Shown here piece after piece: positions 1 through 10,570 of a stretch of DNA of 64,000 bases. The position numbers and the translations under genes were made by a program. The stretch is from Nitrospirota bacterium (GTDB taxonomy: Bacteria; Nitrospirota; Thermodesulfovibrionia; Thermodesulfovibrionales; UBA6898): the NCBI GenBank assembly GCA_021811105.1, contig JAJZPM010000012.1, positions 1 through 64,000 on the forward strand. Reading direction: 5' to 3'. Positions within the stretch are counted from its first letter, which is position 1, and each line of letters starts with the position of its first letter. The notes under the pieces are model-generated. The model worked only from the letters and a program-made list of their open reading frames with translations. It did no database searches and was not told the origin of the DNA.

Positions 1-194
1 GACCAAAAACAGAAAAATGAGGGCTGTCCTCGGAAGCTCCGAGACTGATGCAGGTCTCAGCGCTTCCTCCGGACAAAACTAAGGAGTGTGCACTTTATAC
101 TTGCAAAACTTTTTCATAGATGACGGCGAGAGGCGCACTTTTTGAAGAACTGAATTTTGAGAGGTTCTAAGAAGTTCATAAGAAGAAAGACATT

Positions 195-335
195 CTATTG
201 AAAAATCCCTCCTAACCTCCCTTTTCCCCCGCACACAGGCGGGTTCGCCGAGGAGAAAAATGGGGTTGTTTCCCCCTCTTTGGCAAAGAGGGGTGAGGGG
301 AGATTTTATATCCAATGTTCTTTTACCTGTGTACA
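195..335. repeat. Pair of oppositely oriented interspersed hairpin repeats upstream of the first CDS
   Basis: aaaatccctcctaacctccctttt ... ccccctctttggcaaagaggggtgaggggagatttt. Confidence 0.75.
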
Positions 336-368
336 TATTAATAACTATACAAGAGGGGGAAATCGAAA

Positions 369-1973
369 ATGGATCTGAAAGGGATTGTAAAGTCAGGGGC
401 CGGATGGATAAATCTTATATTGCTTACAGGGCTTGCAGTCATGCTTTCTGCGGAGATTTCAGATGCTGCAACATTAGTAGTGACGAATCTCAACAATAGC
501 GGGGCAGGATCGCTCCGCGATACAATCGCCGCGGCTTCTGCCGGTGACACTATCAAATTCGGCGTGACCGGCACAATCACGCTGACCAGCGGGCAACTTG
601 TGGTTACCAAGGACCTCGCAGTCATCGGTCCCGGGGCGTCCATACTCGAGATCAGCCAGAGCACAGCAAGCAGCGTCTTTTATGTGGACGTCGGCACAAA
701 TTTGTTCATCTCGGGACTGACGATTAGCAATGGCAATGCCTCATCGGGCGGAGGCATTTCGAACAATGGGACCCTGAATGTCGTCGATGTATTCTTTTCC
801 AACAATACCGCGAGTATCGGTGGGGCACTCTCATCACAAAACGGACCTGCAGTTATTACGGGAAGCACCTTTTCTGGAAATAGTGCGTTATACGGGGGCG
901 GGGCTATCATTACGACCACCGGCGAGATGACCATAACGGACTGCACCTTCACCGACAACCAGGGTGAATACGGCGGGGGGATCAACACTGCCAACGCGGG
1001 TTCGGTAACGGTCCGGAACAGCACCTTTAATAATAATGGCGCAAATTTTAGCGGAGGCGCAATCTCTGCGGATTACACTGTGAACACGGTGACTCTTTTG
1101 AACTGCACCTTTTCCGGCAATCAGTCTCCGCGTGGCGGAGCGCTCTACATCTCCGACGGCGTCACGGTGAATGCGTCCAATACCATCTTTGCCGACAGCG
1201 CTAGCGGATCAAACTGCAACATGGCGATTACCGGGACAAACAGCCATAATATCGACTTCGGCGGGCCTGCCCCCGCAAATTCATGCGGCGCAGACATTAC
1301 GGACGATCCGGTGCTCGGATCTTTAACAGATAACGGCGGGCAGACGCAGACCATGGCCTTAGGGACCGGAAGCTCGGCTATCGATGCGGGAGCCCAGAGC
1401 AATGCCCCCTCTGCCGACCAGCGTGGCTGGCCGAGGCCTTATGGAACTGCCGTCGACGTCGGGGCGGTCGAATCCATGCCCGAGGCAACGCTCACGGTAA
1501 ACAGGACAGGCAACGGGACGGTCAAATCCTCCCCTGCAGGTGTCTTCTGCGCGACAGGCTGCAGTTCGGACCCGTCGGTGTTTCCGCTCAACGGAACCGT
1601 CTCCCTATCCGCGATCCCGGACCCGGGAACGGACATCTTCTCTCCCGGCTGGAGCGGGACGGGCTGCGGCAGAACCGTTTCGATGACGGGGGACAGGACC
1701 TGTTCGGCTGCCTTTACGCATTGCGGCGGCAATCCCGTCTCCACTCCCGCTCAGTCGTTTCCCTCGATCATGGAAGCATACGGGCAGGGGGCTACGGAAG
1801 TTTTCGTCACCGCATCGCACCGGTTGGAAAACCTGGCCTTCAACGACCACACTATTATCCTAAACGGAGGAAAAGCCTGCGACTTTCAGAGCATAGTTGA
1901 TTATACCTATGTCGACGGGTATATCCTCATCATCGGCGGGGCAGCCATTCTGGACAGGGTCGTGGTCCTATAG
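369..1973 (+). CDS. Secreted right-handed beta-helix (polymorphic outer-membrane-like) protein with InlB-type repeat and C-terminal GGYD-like tail
   Basis: 534 aa; N-terminal hydrophobic signal; 'NNSGAGSLRDTIAAASAGDTIKF' and GGG/NxT/FxxN beta-helix repeats; 'LTVNRTGNGTVKSSPAG' repeat; tail resembles those of the 28118 and 33356 proteins. Confidence 0.8.
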   Translation: MDLKGIVKSGAGWINLILLTGLAVMLSAEISDAATLVVTNLNNSGAGSLRDTIAAASAGDTIKFGVTGTITLTSGQLVVTKDLAVIGPGASILEISQSTASSVFYVDVGTNLFISGLTISNGNASSGGGISNNGTLNVVDVFFSNNTASIGGALSSQNGPAVITGSTFSGNSALYGGGAIITTTGEMTITDCTFTDNQGEYGGGINTANAGSVTVRNSTFNNNGANFSGGAISADYTVNTVTLLNCTFSGNQSPRGGALYISDGVTVNASNTIFADSASGSNCNMAITGTNSHNIDFGGPAPANSCGADITDDPVLGSLTDNGGQTQTMALGTGSSAIDAGAQSNAPSADQRGWPRPYGTAVDVGAVESMPEATLTVNRTGNGTVKSSPAGVFCATGCSSDPSVFPLNGTVSLSAIPDPGTDIFSPGWSGTGCGRTVSMTGDRTCSAAFTHCGGNPVSTPAQSFPSIMEAYGQGATEVFVTASHRLENLAFNDHTIILNGGKACDFQSIVDYTYVDGYILIIGGAAILDRVVVL

Positions 1974-2015
1974 CGGACGGGAACAAAAGCCAGAGGAGAC
2001 GTAAGAAAGCCGCCC

Positions 2016-2930
2016 ATGAACGCAGGAGATCCGAAGATACTGTTTCCAAAAGGCACCCTCCGGGATGCTCTGCTGAAGGCAACGGGACGCGCCCTCGCTT
2101 CTGGCGCTCTCCTGCCTATCCCCACGGACTACGAGTTTGTCGAAGACACGGGCGTCCGCTTTTTTGTCCGGGTCCTTACGAACCTTGCAAGGAAGGACGA
2201 AGAGAAAAAGAAACAGAAGCAGGAAGGCAAACCGGTAAACCCCTTCCTCCCTTTCGATAAGGACCTCTTTGTCGCCGATATCTCCGAAACCCACGTAGCC
2301 GTCCTGAACAAATATAACGTCGTAAAGCATCATCTCCTCGTCGTCACCCGCGAGTTTGAAGACCAGGAGACGCTGCTTACGATCGGGGATTTCGAGGCTC
2401 TATGGGCATGCCTCCGGGAATACGACAGCCTCGGCTTTTATAACGGTGGAGAGGCCGCAGGCGCAAGTCAGCGTCACAAGCACCTCCAGGTGGTCCCCCT
2501 CCCGCTTGCTCCCGAAGGACCGGCAGTCCCTCTTGAGCCCCTTTTGTGCGGCGCACAATTCAAGGGTAAAATGGGAACATTGCCGGGACTCCCGTTCCTC
2601 CACGTATTTGCCAGGTCTGGGACTGCAGGGTCGACAAAGGCGGCCGCAGAAAAGACTTTTCGCCTTTATGCAGATATGCTCAGGCATGTCGGCATGAAAG
2701 GACCCTCAGGGTATGGCCCAAAAAAACAATCAGGGCCGTACTGCCTGCTGGTGACAAGGGAGTGGATGCTGCTTGTCCCGCGGTCCGTGGAGTTCTTTGA
2801 GGGCATATCGATCAACTCCCTCGGATACGCCGGCGCTCTTCTCGTACGGGACCGGAAGCAGATGGCGACTTTGAAACGTTGCGGACCGATGAAAGCACTC
2901 AGGAATGTCGCGCTGTCGCTGAGTACATAA
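2016..2930 (+). CDS. ATP adenylyltransferase / Ap4A phosphorylase family protein
   Basis: 304 aa; 'NPFLPFDKDLFVADISETHVAVLNKYNVVKHHLLVVTREF' and HIT-like 'QRHKHLQVVPLPL'. Confidence 0.85.
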   Translation: MNAGDPKILFPKGTLRDALLKATGRALASGALLPIPTDYEFVEDTGVRFFVRVLTNLARKDEEKKKQKQEGKPVNPFLPFDKDLFVADISETHVAVLNKYNVVKHHLLVVTREFEDQETLLTIGDFEALWACLREYDSLGFYNGGEAAGASQRHKHLQVVPLPLAPEGPAVPLEPLLCGAQFKGKMGTLPGLPFLHVFARSGTAGSTKAAAEKTFRLYADMLRHVGMKGPSGYGPKKQSGPYCLLVTREWMLLVPRSVEFFEGISINSLGYAGALLVRDRKQMATLKRCGPMKALRNVALSLST

Positions 2931-2994
2931 ATCCAGTGTTGCTGCACAGGTGCTGCCCTCATGAAAGATGAGGAGGCGGGGACAACTTATGTTT

Positions 2995-3023
2995 TTGCAT
3001 GAAGCTGGTCGGCGTGATATGAT
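2995..3023 (+). promoter_or_regulatory. Putative sigma70-type promoter for glgP (TTGCAT-17 bp-TATGAT)
   Basis: ttgcat at 2995-3000, 17-bp spacer, tatgat at 3018-3023, 27 nt before the ATG at 3051. Confidence 0.5.
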
Positions 3024-3050
3024 AGCTGGCGGGTAATCAGGACACGGAAA

Positions 3051-5483
3051 ATGCCAAAAAACCGGGAGATACTCCATCAGTCGCTGCTCGATCATCTCAT
3101 ATATGATCTCGCCAAGGACAAATATTCTGCCACACCCCGGGACAAGTACCACGCGGTGGTACTGTCCCTCAGGGAACACCTGATCGAAAAATGGATCCTC
3201 ACCCAGCAGGAATATTACAGGGTCTCCGCCAAGAGGCTTTATTACCTCTCCCTGGAATTTCTCCTCGGAAGACTACTGAGGGACTGTGCCCTCAGCCTCG
3301 ACCTCTCGGACGATTACCGGCAGGCAGTCGGGGCGCTCGGACTGGGGTATGAAGAGATCACCGAACTCGAATGGGACGCGGCGCTGGGCAACGGCGGATT
3401 AGGCAGGCTCGCCGCCTGTTTTCTCGATTCCCTCGCGACACTGGAGCTGCCGGGCTATGGGTACGGGATCAGGTATGAGTATGGGATATTTTCTCAGAAG
3501 ATCGTCGATGGGTTTCAGGTCGAATCCCCCGACAACTGGCTCAGATACGGCAACCCCTGGGAATTCCCCCGGCCGGAGCTTCTCTACCCGGTCCGTTTCT
3601 ACGGAAGGGTCAACACCATCAACGGTAAGAGCGGCAGGTTCCGGATGGAATGGGCCGACGGCGACGAGGTGATGGCGATGGCCTATGATTATCCGGTGCC
3701 GGGATTTCGTAACCAGACGGTCAATACCCTGCGCCTTTGGGCGGCAAAATCCACCCGGGAGTTCAACCTCGACTATTTTAACAGCGGCGATTACATAAAG
3801 GCAGTCGAAGACAAGAGCAGCAGCGAAAGCATATCAAAGGTACTTTATCCGAACGACCAGTCCTCCGCAGGCAAGGAGCTGAGACTCAAGCAGCAGTATT
3901 TTTTCGTCAGCGCCACGATACGGGACATCGTTCGGCGATACAAAAAATTCCATGCGGCGTACAACGAATTCCCCGATGAGGTCGCGATCCAGCTGAACGA
4001 TACCCATCCCTCCATCGCGATCGCCGAGCTGATGAGGTTCATGGTCGATGAGGAAAGGGTCTCATGGGACGAAGCCTGGGGAATCACCACAAAGACTTTT
4101 TCCTATACGAACCATACCGTCCTCCCCGAGGCGCTCCAGGTATGGCCCGAAGGACTCCTTGCACATCTGCTTCCGCGGCACCTCCAGATCATTCAGGAGA
4201 TCGACCGGCGGCACCTGATCGCAGTAAAGGAGAGGTTCTCTGACAGGCAGGGGATAGAGGGAAAAACGGCGATAATCACCGGCGACGGCGACAGGCGCGT
4301 CAACATGGCCCGTCTCGCCATCGTCGGCAGTCACGCGGTAAACGGCGTTTCGAAGCTCCACAGCGACATCCTGAAGAACGACCTCTTCCGCCACTTCGAA
4401 GTCATGACGCCCGGAAAGTTCCGGAACATCACAAACGGTATCACACAGAGACGATGGCTTCTTCAGGCAAACCCCGGGCTTGCGGACCTCATCACCGAAA
4501 GCATCGGAGACAGCTGGATGAGAGACCTCGATGCCCTGCAGGGGCTCAGGGCTCTCGCCGGTGACAGCGCCTTTCGGGAGAAGTTCCGGAGGATCAAGAA
4601 GGAGAACAAAGCGTCGCTGGCCGTGCATCTGGGGAAGACCTTCCGCCTCTCTTTCCCACCGGACTTCCTGCTCGACTGCCAGGTGAAGAGGTTTCATGAA
4701 TACAAGCGCCAGCTTCTCAACATCCTGCATGTGATCACCCTCTACAACAGGATCCGGGAAGGCAGGACCCAAAAACCTTTTGTGCCGAGGGCCGTCCTTT
4801 TTTCCGGGAAATCGGCCCCCGGCTATTTCCTCTGCAAGCTGATCATAAAACTTATCCATAGCGTGTCGGAACTGATCAATGCCGATCCTTTTGTGAGGGA
4901 CCGGCTCCGCGTCGTCTTTGTCCCGAATTACAGCGTCACCCTTGCCGAAAGGATCATTCCCGCTGCCGACCTTTCCGAGCAGATTTCGACCGCGGGCTAC
5001 GAGGCGTCCGGGACCGGCAATATGAAGTTCACGCTGAACGGCGCGCTGACGGTCGGCACGCTCGACGGCGCCAATATCGAGATACGCCAGGAAGTAGGAG
5101 CGGAGAACTTCTTCCACTTCGGGCTCGGCGCAGATGAGATAGTCAGGATGCGGTCATCGTACGATCCTCGCGGGTATTATGAGCGTGACGCGGAACTCAA
5201 ACAGGCGATCGACCAGATTGCGAGGGGATTCTTTTCGCCCGAAGACCCAGGGTTGTTCCGTCCCCTCGTGCAGTCTGTACTGGAATACGACAGGTTTTTC
5301 GTACTGGCCGATTACGCTTCCTACATCGGCTGTCAGGAAAAAGTGGGCGGGACGTACCGTGACGCGGACCGCTGGACTAACATGGCGGTGCTTAACGTCG
5401 CGCGTTCGGGAAAATTTTCGAGCGACCGGGCGATACGGGAATATGCGAAAGGGATATGGGGCATTGCGCCCGTGAAGCCTTAA
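3051..5483 (+). CDS. glgP: Glycogen/starch/alpha-glucan phosphorylase
   Basis: 810 aa; '[19 protein letters not shown]', '[29 protein letters not shown]' PLP region. Confidence 0.95.
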   Translation: MPKNREILHQSLLDHLIYDLAKDKYSATPRDKYHAVVLSLREHLIEKWILTQQEYYRVSAKRLYYLSLEFLLGRLLRDCALSLDLSDDYRQAVGALGLGYEEITELEWDAALGNGGLGRLAACFLDSLATLELPGYGYGIRYEYGIFSQKIVDGFQVESPDNWLRYGNPWEFPRPELLYPVRFYGRVNTINGKSGRFRMEWADGDEVMAMAYDYPVPGFRNQTVNTLRLWAAKSTREFNLDYFNSGDYIKAVEDKSSSESISKVLYPNDQSSAGKELRLKQQYFFVSATIRDIVRRYKKFHAAYNEFPDEVAIQLNDTHPSIAIAELMRFMVDEERVSWDEAWGITTKTFSYTNHTVLPEALQVWPEGLLAHLLPRHLQIIQEIDRRHLIAVKERFSDRQGIEGKTAIITGDGDRRVNMARLAIVGSHAVNGVSKLHSDILKNDLFRHFEVMTPGKFRNITNGITQRRWLLQANPGLADLITESIGDSWMRDLDALQGLRALAGDSAFREKFRRIKKENKASLAVHLGKTFRLSFPPDFLLDCQVKRFHEYKRQLLNILHVITLYNRIREGRTQKPFVPRAVLFSGKSAPGYFLCKLIIKLIHSVSELINADPFVRDRLRVVFVPNYSVTLAERIIPAADLSEQISTAGYEASGTGNMKFTLNGALTVGTLDGANIEIRQEVGAENFFHFGLGADEIVRMRSSYDPRGYYERDAELKQAIDQIARGFFSPEDPGLFRPLVQSVLEYDRFFVLADYASYIGCQEKVGGTYRDADRWTNMAVLNVARSGKFSSDRAIREYAKGIWGIAPVKP

Positions 5484-6436
5484 CCGGTATCGGCACTTGT
5501 CCCGAGCAGGCTGGAGTGTTTCACATACCAGTCATAAGTCTTCCGGACACCTTCTCTAAGTCCTGTCTTCGCATGCCAGCCGAGGGAATGGAGCCGTGAC
5601 ACGTCGAGGAGCTTTCGGGGCGTGCCGTCGGGCTTTGACCGGTCATACGCGATGCCACCCTGGAATCCGGCAACTTCCCTTACAAGCAGCGCGAGGTCGT
5701 TTATTGAAATATCTTCTCCGACGCCGATATTGACGATTTCGGAGCCGTCATATCGGTCCATCAAAAAAACACAGGCGTCTGCAAGATCGTCTATATAAAG
5801 GAACTCTCTCTTCGAAGTCCCGGTCCCCCATATAGTTACGGAGGGGACCTGCGCTATTTTAGCTTCGTGGAACCTTCGTATCAGCGCGGGGAGGACGTGC
5901 GAGGTTTCAAGATCGAAATTATCAAAAGGTCCGTATAAATTTGTGGGCATAACAGAGATATAATTTGTTCCATGTTGCCTGTTATATGATTGACACATCT
6001 TTATTCCCGCGATCTTGGCGACCGCGTATGGTTCGTTGGTCGGCTCGAGGTCACCTGTCAGGAGATACTCTTCCTTCATAGGCTGCGGACAATATTTGGG
6101 GTATATGCAGGAACTGCCCAGGAAAAGAAGCTTTTTTATCCCCTGTCGGTAGGAAGAATGAATGACATTCGTCTGTATCATAATATTTCTGTAAATAAAA
6201 TCCGCAGGATAGGTGTTGTTGGCTAATATGCCCCCGACTTTTGCAGCCGCAAGAAAAACATATTCGGGTTTTTCCTTTTCAAAAAAAGCCTCAACTTCAG
6301 CCTGACGTGTAAGGTCAAGCTCCTTGCTTGTCTTTACAACCAGGTTTGTATACCCGTCCGCTGCCAGTCTCCTATGAATCGCCGAGCCCACAAGCCCCCG
6401 GTGCCCGGCAACATAGATTTTGGAGGAACTATTCAT
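5480..6436 (-). CDS. fcl: GDP-L-fucose synthase
   Basis: '[18 protein letters not shown]', '[24 protein letters not shown]'; start placed at the internal Met ([11 protein letters not shown]) preceded by GGAGGA; its stop overlaps the glgP stop (convergent ttaa). Confidence 0.93.
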   Translation of the reverse strand: MNSSSKIYVAGHRGLVGSAIHRRLAADGYTNLVVKTSKELDLTRQAEVEAFFEKEKPEYVFLAAAKVGGILANNTYPADFIYRNIMIQTNVIHSSYRQGIKKLLFLGSSCIYPKYCPQPMKEEYLLTGDLEPTNEPYAVAKIAGIKMCQSYNRQHGTNYISVMPTNLYGPFDNFDLETSHVLPALIRRFHEAKIAQVPSVTIWGTGTSKREFLYIDDLADACVFLMDRYDGSEIVNIGVGEDISINDLALLVREVAGFQGGIAYDRSKPDGTPRKLLDVSRLHSLGWHAKTGLREGVRKTYDWYVKHSSLLGTSADTG

Positions 6437-6459
6437 AAGTAGTCCTCCAAAATCTATGT
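6411..6459. repeat. Perfect 17-bp inverted repeat with 15-nt loop spanning the fcl Shine-Dalgarno and start codon
   Basis: acatagattttggagga (6411-6427) / tcctccaaaatctatgt (6443-6459). Confidence 0.95.
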
Positions 6460-6586
6460 TTGAGGTTAGAGGTTTGAGGCAACAGAACAAATGCCGGAAA
6501 ACAGAGGTACTGTGAATCAAGCAGAAAATGCCGACAACAGTCCGAGTTAGGACAAATGCTCAAGGTTCGAGTCAAACTGATTTCTT

Positions 6587-7003
6587 TCATTTCTTGGCCT
6601 CCAACCTCTGGGGCAAAACGTCCATCCTTCTTCTTCCTCTCAGACTATTCATCAATCCGTTTAATTTTCTATCTATTGCCTCTCCCGATTCAACAACGAC
6701 TTTGTGCTCTCCAGGTGAGAAAAGACCTCTCCGTCTGAAGATTTCACTAAGAGTTATCATCTCATAAAGCGAGCCTTGCGCGATACTAAGAAACTGGATG
6801 AATTCCTTTTGATGCTGCCTTCCCTTTCCCTCCGCAATATTTTGTGGTACAGAGGTTACCGCCGCTTCCATCTGGGATATCAAACGAAGATGTCTATTAG
6901 ATGGGAGTTTTTCCAGAATGGACAATACATGGTCAGCCAAATTGACCGCCATATTCCACACATCCAATTTTTCAAATGGGAAAATATATCTATCTTTGTC
7001 CAT
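6587..7003 (-). CDS. Four-helix-bundle protein (23S rRNA intervening-sequence/S23-like family)
   Basis: 138 aa; 'FEKLDVWNMAVNLADHVLSI... SVPQNIAEGKGRQHQKEFIQFLSIAQGSLYEMITL'. Confidence 0.88.
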   Translation of the reverse strand: MDKDRYIFPFEKLDVWNMAVNLADHVLSILEKLPSNRHLRLISQMEAAVTSVPQNIAEGKGRQHQKEFIQFLSIAQGSLYEMITLSEIFRRRGLFSPGEHKVVVESGEAIDRKLNGLMNSLRGRRRMDVLPQRLEAKK

Positions 7004-7089
7004 TGTAGTAAGTGCAAGTCTTGTCGCCTAATGCCTCTATCCTCAAACTTCTTGTGCCTCCAACCTCTCGCCTCTATCCTCCAACGTCA

Positions 7090-8175
7090 TTATTCGTGAT
7101 ACTTCATGACGCGATATCCTTCCCTCTTGCAGAGCTGGTCCCTTTCCGCCTCTTTCAGATCCTCCCTAACCATCTCGGAGACGAGCTCCTTGAAAGTAAC
7201 TTCCGGGGACCAGCCGAGATTTTCCCTGGCCTTAGTGGGGTCACCCAGGAGGGTATCCACTTCAGCCGGCCGGAAATAGCGTTTATCAAGCTCGATAATG
7301 GCTTTCCCGCTATCAACGTCATATCCCTTCTCGTCAACGCCTTTGCCCTTCCAATCCAGTTTAATCCCGACTTCATGGAAGGCCTCTGCTACGAACTCTC
7401 TAACGGAATGCTGCTTCCCGGTTGCGATCACATAGTCATCAGGGGTGTCCTGCTGAAGTATCAGCCACTGCGCCTTCACATAATCTTTCGCATGTCCCCA
7501 GTCGCGGCGCGACTCAAGATTGCCCAGATACAATTTTTCCTGCAGTCCGAGTTTTATCCGGGCCACGGCGCGCGTGATCTTCCTTGTGACAAAGGTTTCC
7601 CCACGGATCGGCGATTCATGGTTAAAAAGTATGCCGTTACAGGCATAAAAGTCGTATGCCTCCCGGTAATTCACCGTTATCCAGTAAGAATAGAGCTTTG
7701 CAACGCCGTAAGGACTCCGGGGATAAAACGGCGTTGATTCATTCTGCGGAGTTTCCCTGACTTTTCCGTACAGTTCAGATGTGGATGCCTGATAGAAGCG
7801 CGTTTTTTTCTCAAGTCCCAGTATCCTAATCGCCTCAAGTATCCGCAGTGTGCCAAGGGCGTCGGCATTAGCGGTATACTCGGGGGTCTCGAAGGAAACC
7901 ATAACGTGGCTTTGAGCTGCAAGATTATAGATCTCGTCCGGCTGCACCTCCTGGATGATCCGTATCAGGTTTGTCGCATCAGTGAGATCGCCGTAATGGA
8001 GCTTGAAATTCACCTCTTTCTCATGAGGGTCTTTGTAGAGGTGATCGATCCTGTCGGTATTGAACAGAGAAGCCCTGCGTTTTATGCCGTGGACCGAGTA
8101 ACCCTTTCCCAGGAGAAATTCTGCGAGATAGGCGCCGTCCTGGCCGGTGACGCCGGTGATGAGAGCGGTTTTCAT
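7090..8175 (-). CDS. gmd: GDP-mannose 4,6-dehydratase
   Basis: 361 aa; '[44 protein letters not shown]'. Confidence 0.96.
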   Translation of the reverse strand: MKTALITGVTGQDGAYLAEFLLGKGYSVHGIKRRASLFNTDRIDHLYKDPHEKEVNFKLHYGDLTDATNLIRIIQEVQPDEIYNLAAQSHVMVSFETPEYTANADALGTLRILEAIRILGLEKKTRFYQASTSELYGKVRETPQNESTPFYPRSPYGVAKLYSYWITVNYREAYDFYACNGILFNHESPIRGETFVTRKITRAVARIKLGLQEKLYLGNLESRRDWGHAKDYVKAQWLILQQDTPDDYVIATGKQHSVREFVAEAFHEVGIKLDWKGKGVDEKGYDVDSGKAIIELDKRYFRPAEVDTLLGDPTKARENLGWSPEVTFKELVSEMVREDLKEAERDQLCKREGYRVMKYHE

Positions 8176-8312
8176 TGATTCTCCTCGTTTAGCCCGCGTA
8201 TAAGTCGGCTATGCTCTATGGGATACATAACCATTAATTGTACGCTTGAGTATATCAAAATAGAAAACCTGAAAGAAAGAGGCAGGATAATAAAAACAAT
8301 AATACAGCCTTT

Positions 8313-10115
8313 TCAAATCCTAATGGCAAAGTCTTCGCTGTCCTGACTCAGATTAGGACTATAATAAGGGTCGCCTTTTTCAAGGACATTCTTCCATCTC
8401 GACCGGAACAGCAATTCTTCTCTTTTAACACGTTCCCTTTTTTCCATCGTATTGTCATACCCTCTCGTTTTCAACTCGTGGTGATACAGTTCGGCATAGG
8501 GGGTCCATAAAACAAGATATCCCTTTTCTCTGACCCTCAAACAGAGATCTATGTCTCCAAAAGTCACTTCATAGCCTTCGTCAAACCCTCCGACTTCCTC
8601 GAAGGCCCGCTTCCTCATCATCATGCAGGCGCCTGTCACTGCGCTCACGTTCTGTATGATCTTAAGCCTTGCTCTATATCCGAAAGCCTCACGGCGAAGA
8701 AATCTGTGAGAATGCAACACCATACCGTCCGTTCTCAGGACAACGCCCGCATGCTGGATCGTGTTATCCGGATAATAGAGCTTTGCGCCCACCGCCCCGA
8801 TGTCTTTTCGTGCCGCGTGCTCAAGCATTCTCTCAAGCCAGTCGGGATTTATCACCTCAGTGTCATTGTTTAAGAATAGTAATATCTCACCGCCGGCAAT
8901 GCGGGCGGCATAGTTATTGACTGCAGAATAATTGAAAGGCTTTTCCCATTTAATAATTCTTATATTTCCGGTCTCCCTCAATTCATCGTACAACCTGAAG
9001 GTTCTCGCTTCAACGCTGCCATTTTCCACGATAATGATCTCATAATTCTCAAAGGAGGTCCTTGTCAGGACTGACTCAATACATTTCTCAAGCTCATCGG
9101 CGTGATCTCTATTCGGTATGATTATGGAAACCTTCGGATGATCGCCCCTGAGCGACACTTTGTAGAGTCCGGGCAATGCGCCCTCCTCTACGGTACCGTC
9201 CACTTCCATCCTCGCAAGGTGATCGATAAGTGCCCTTTTCCCGGCTTCAAAAGCATAGGGCTTAATATCGGGTCTCCCGGCGCAGGAGCTTTCATTCAGC
9301 CTCCAGTGATAGAGGACCTTCGGAATATGCACAATCTTCTTCGCAAACTCCGTGGCCCTCAGAATCAGATCATAATCCTGGCTTCCCTCAAAGCCCTCCC
9401 TGAACCCCCCGCACTTTTCCAGGAGTTCTCCTTTTAAGACCGTCAAATGAGTGATGTAGTTACAGCTTCTCAAGAGGTCGGGGCTCCAGTCGGGTTTGAA
9501 ATGCGGCTCGAATCTTCGCTTCCCGTCCTCTGAGATCAGGTCTTCATCGGAATAAATAAAGTCCGCGTCTGGACTTTCATTAAGCGTCTTGACGATTTCA
9601 AAAAGAGCAAATGGCGCCAAAGTGTCATCATGGTCGAGAAAGGCTATGTAATCACCCGTTGCAAGCGAAATCGCCTCGTTAGAATTGCAAGCGATGCCTT
9701 TGTTTTCTTTCAACAATTTTATTTTTATTCTCGCATCTTCCCTGCTGCAATCAGATAGTAATTCTTTGGTCTTAGAAATGGTACTGCCGCCGTCGGCGAT
9801 GCATAGCTCCCATTTGGGATAGGTCTGGCTCAAGACAGAATCTATCATTACCTTCAGGAAAAGAGGCCGGGTATTATAGACGGGGACAACTATGCTGACC
9901 TTTGGGGCATACGCGAAATCAGCTTCCTTCTGCTTTAAAAGAACTTCGCCTGCAGGTTCATTTTGTCTTATCCAGACCTTGTACCGTCTCGTAGAGAACA
10001 GCCATGGCCTTTGCAGAATATCCTTCAACGCCTCTTTGAAGAAAAGTCTGACCCCATAGGTACGGAGGAAGAGTGCAGCATTCTTTATCTTCCTCCGCGT
10101 AAAATACCATTTCAT
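8313..10115 (-). CDS. Two-domain family 2 glycosyltransferase
   Basis: 'VSIVVPVYNTRPLFLKVMIDSVLSQTYPKWELCIADGGS' and 'VSIIIPNRDHADELEKCIESVL'; start placed at MKWYFTRRK (ORF open to 10229). Confidence 0.88.
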   Translation of the reverse strand: MKWYFTRRKIKNAALFLRTYGVRLFFKEALKDILQRPWLFSTRRYKVWIRQNEPAGEVLLKQKEADFAYAPKVSIVVPVYNTRPLFLKVMIDSVLSQTYPKWELCIADGGSTISKTKELLSDCSREDARIKIKLLKENKGIACNSNEAISLATGDYIAFLDHDDTLAPFALFEIVKTLNESPDADFIYSDEDLISEDGKRRFEPHFKPDWSPDLLRSCNYITHLTVLKGELLEKCGGFREGFEGSQDYDLILRATEFAKKIVHIPKVLYHWRLNESSCAGRPDIKPYAFEAGKRALIDHLARMEVDGTVEEGALPGLYKVSLRGDHPKVSIIIPNRDHADELEKCIESVLTRTSFENYEIIIVENGSVEARTFRLYDELRETGNIRIIKWEKPFNYSAVNNYAARIAGGEILLFLNNDTEVINPDWLERMLEHAARKDIGAVGAKLYYPDNTIQHAGVVLRTDGMVLHSHRFLRREAFGYRARLKIIQNVSAVTGACMMMRKRAFEEVGGFDEGYEVTFGDIDLCLRVREKGYLVLWTPYAELYHHELKTRGYDNTMEKRERVKREELLFRSRWKNVLEKGDPYYSPNLSQDSEDFAIRI

Positions 10116-10174
10116 CGATAGGTCACTCCCCCAGCATTCGCACTTGCATATCCGTGAAATGCACCGAGCACCGG

Positions 10175-10570
10175 TTAGATGAACTTTATTCTGTTCATTG
10201 CAAAGCTCACCATCTTCAGAAGCAGCCACCCGTGACTGAAACGGGAGATGTTGGTGCTCCCGTATTCCCTCGCCTTGTAGCGTATCGGTACTTCAACTAT
10301 CTTGAGATTGAGTTTGGCCGAACCAAAGATCAGGTCAAAGTCACCAAAAGGGTCTAAGTCTCCGAAATATTCGCGGTTGGCGATAAGTTTTTCATAGTTG
10401 CGTCGCGAAATTACCTTGGTGCCGCATAACGTATCTTTCAATCTCTGCCCCAGGAGAAAAGTAAACATCAGGGAGAAAAATTTATTGCCGAGGATGTTAA
10501 GGGACCTCATCGCGTCATCTTCCATGGGGTAGACAAGACGAGATCCGTTAATGTATTCCATCACTTTGCT
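10175..10570 (-). pseudogene. 3' remnant of a DPM1-like family 2 glycosyltransferase
   Basis: Only the C-terminal half is present: 'EYINGSRLVYPMEDDAMRSLNILGNKFFSLMFTFLLGQRLKDTLCGTKV...GDFDLIFGSAKLNLKIVEVPIRYKAREYGSTNI'; the GT-A nucleotide-binding half is missing and upstream DNA codes for the 697-aa protein in another frame. Confidence 0.75.

Noticed and set aside
79-336. 85-aa minus-strand ORF in the leader region
   Set aside because: Composed mostly of interspersed hairpin repeat sequence (SPLTPLCQRGG...), a common spurious translation of such repeats.
4062-5117. 351-aa minus-strand ORF antisense to glgP
   Set aside because: Complementary shadow of a clear glgP coding sequence in GC-rich DNA; no recognisable motifs.
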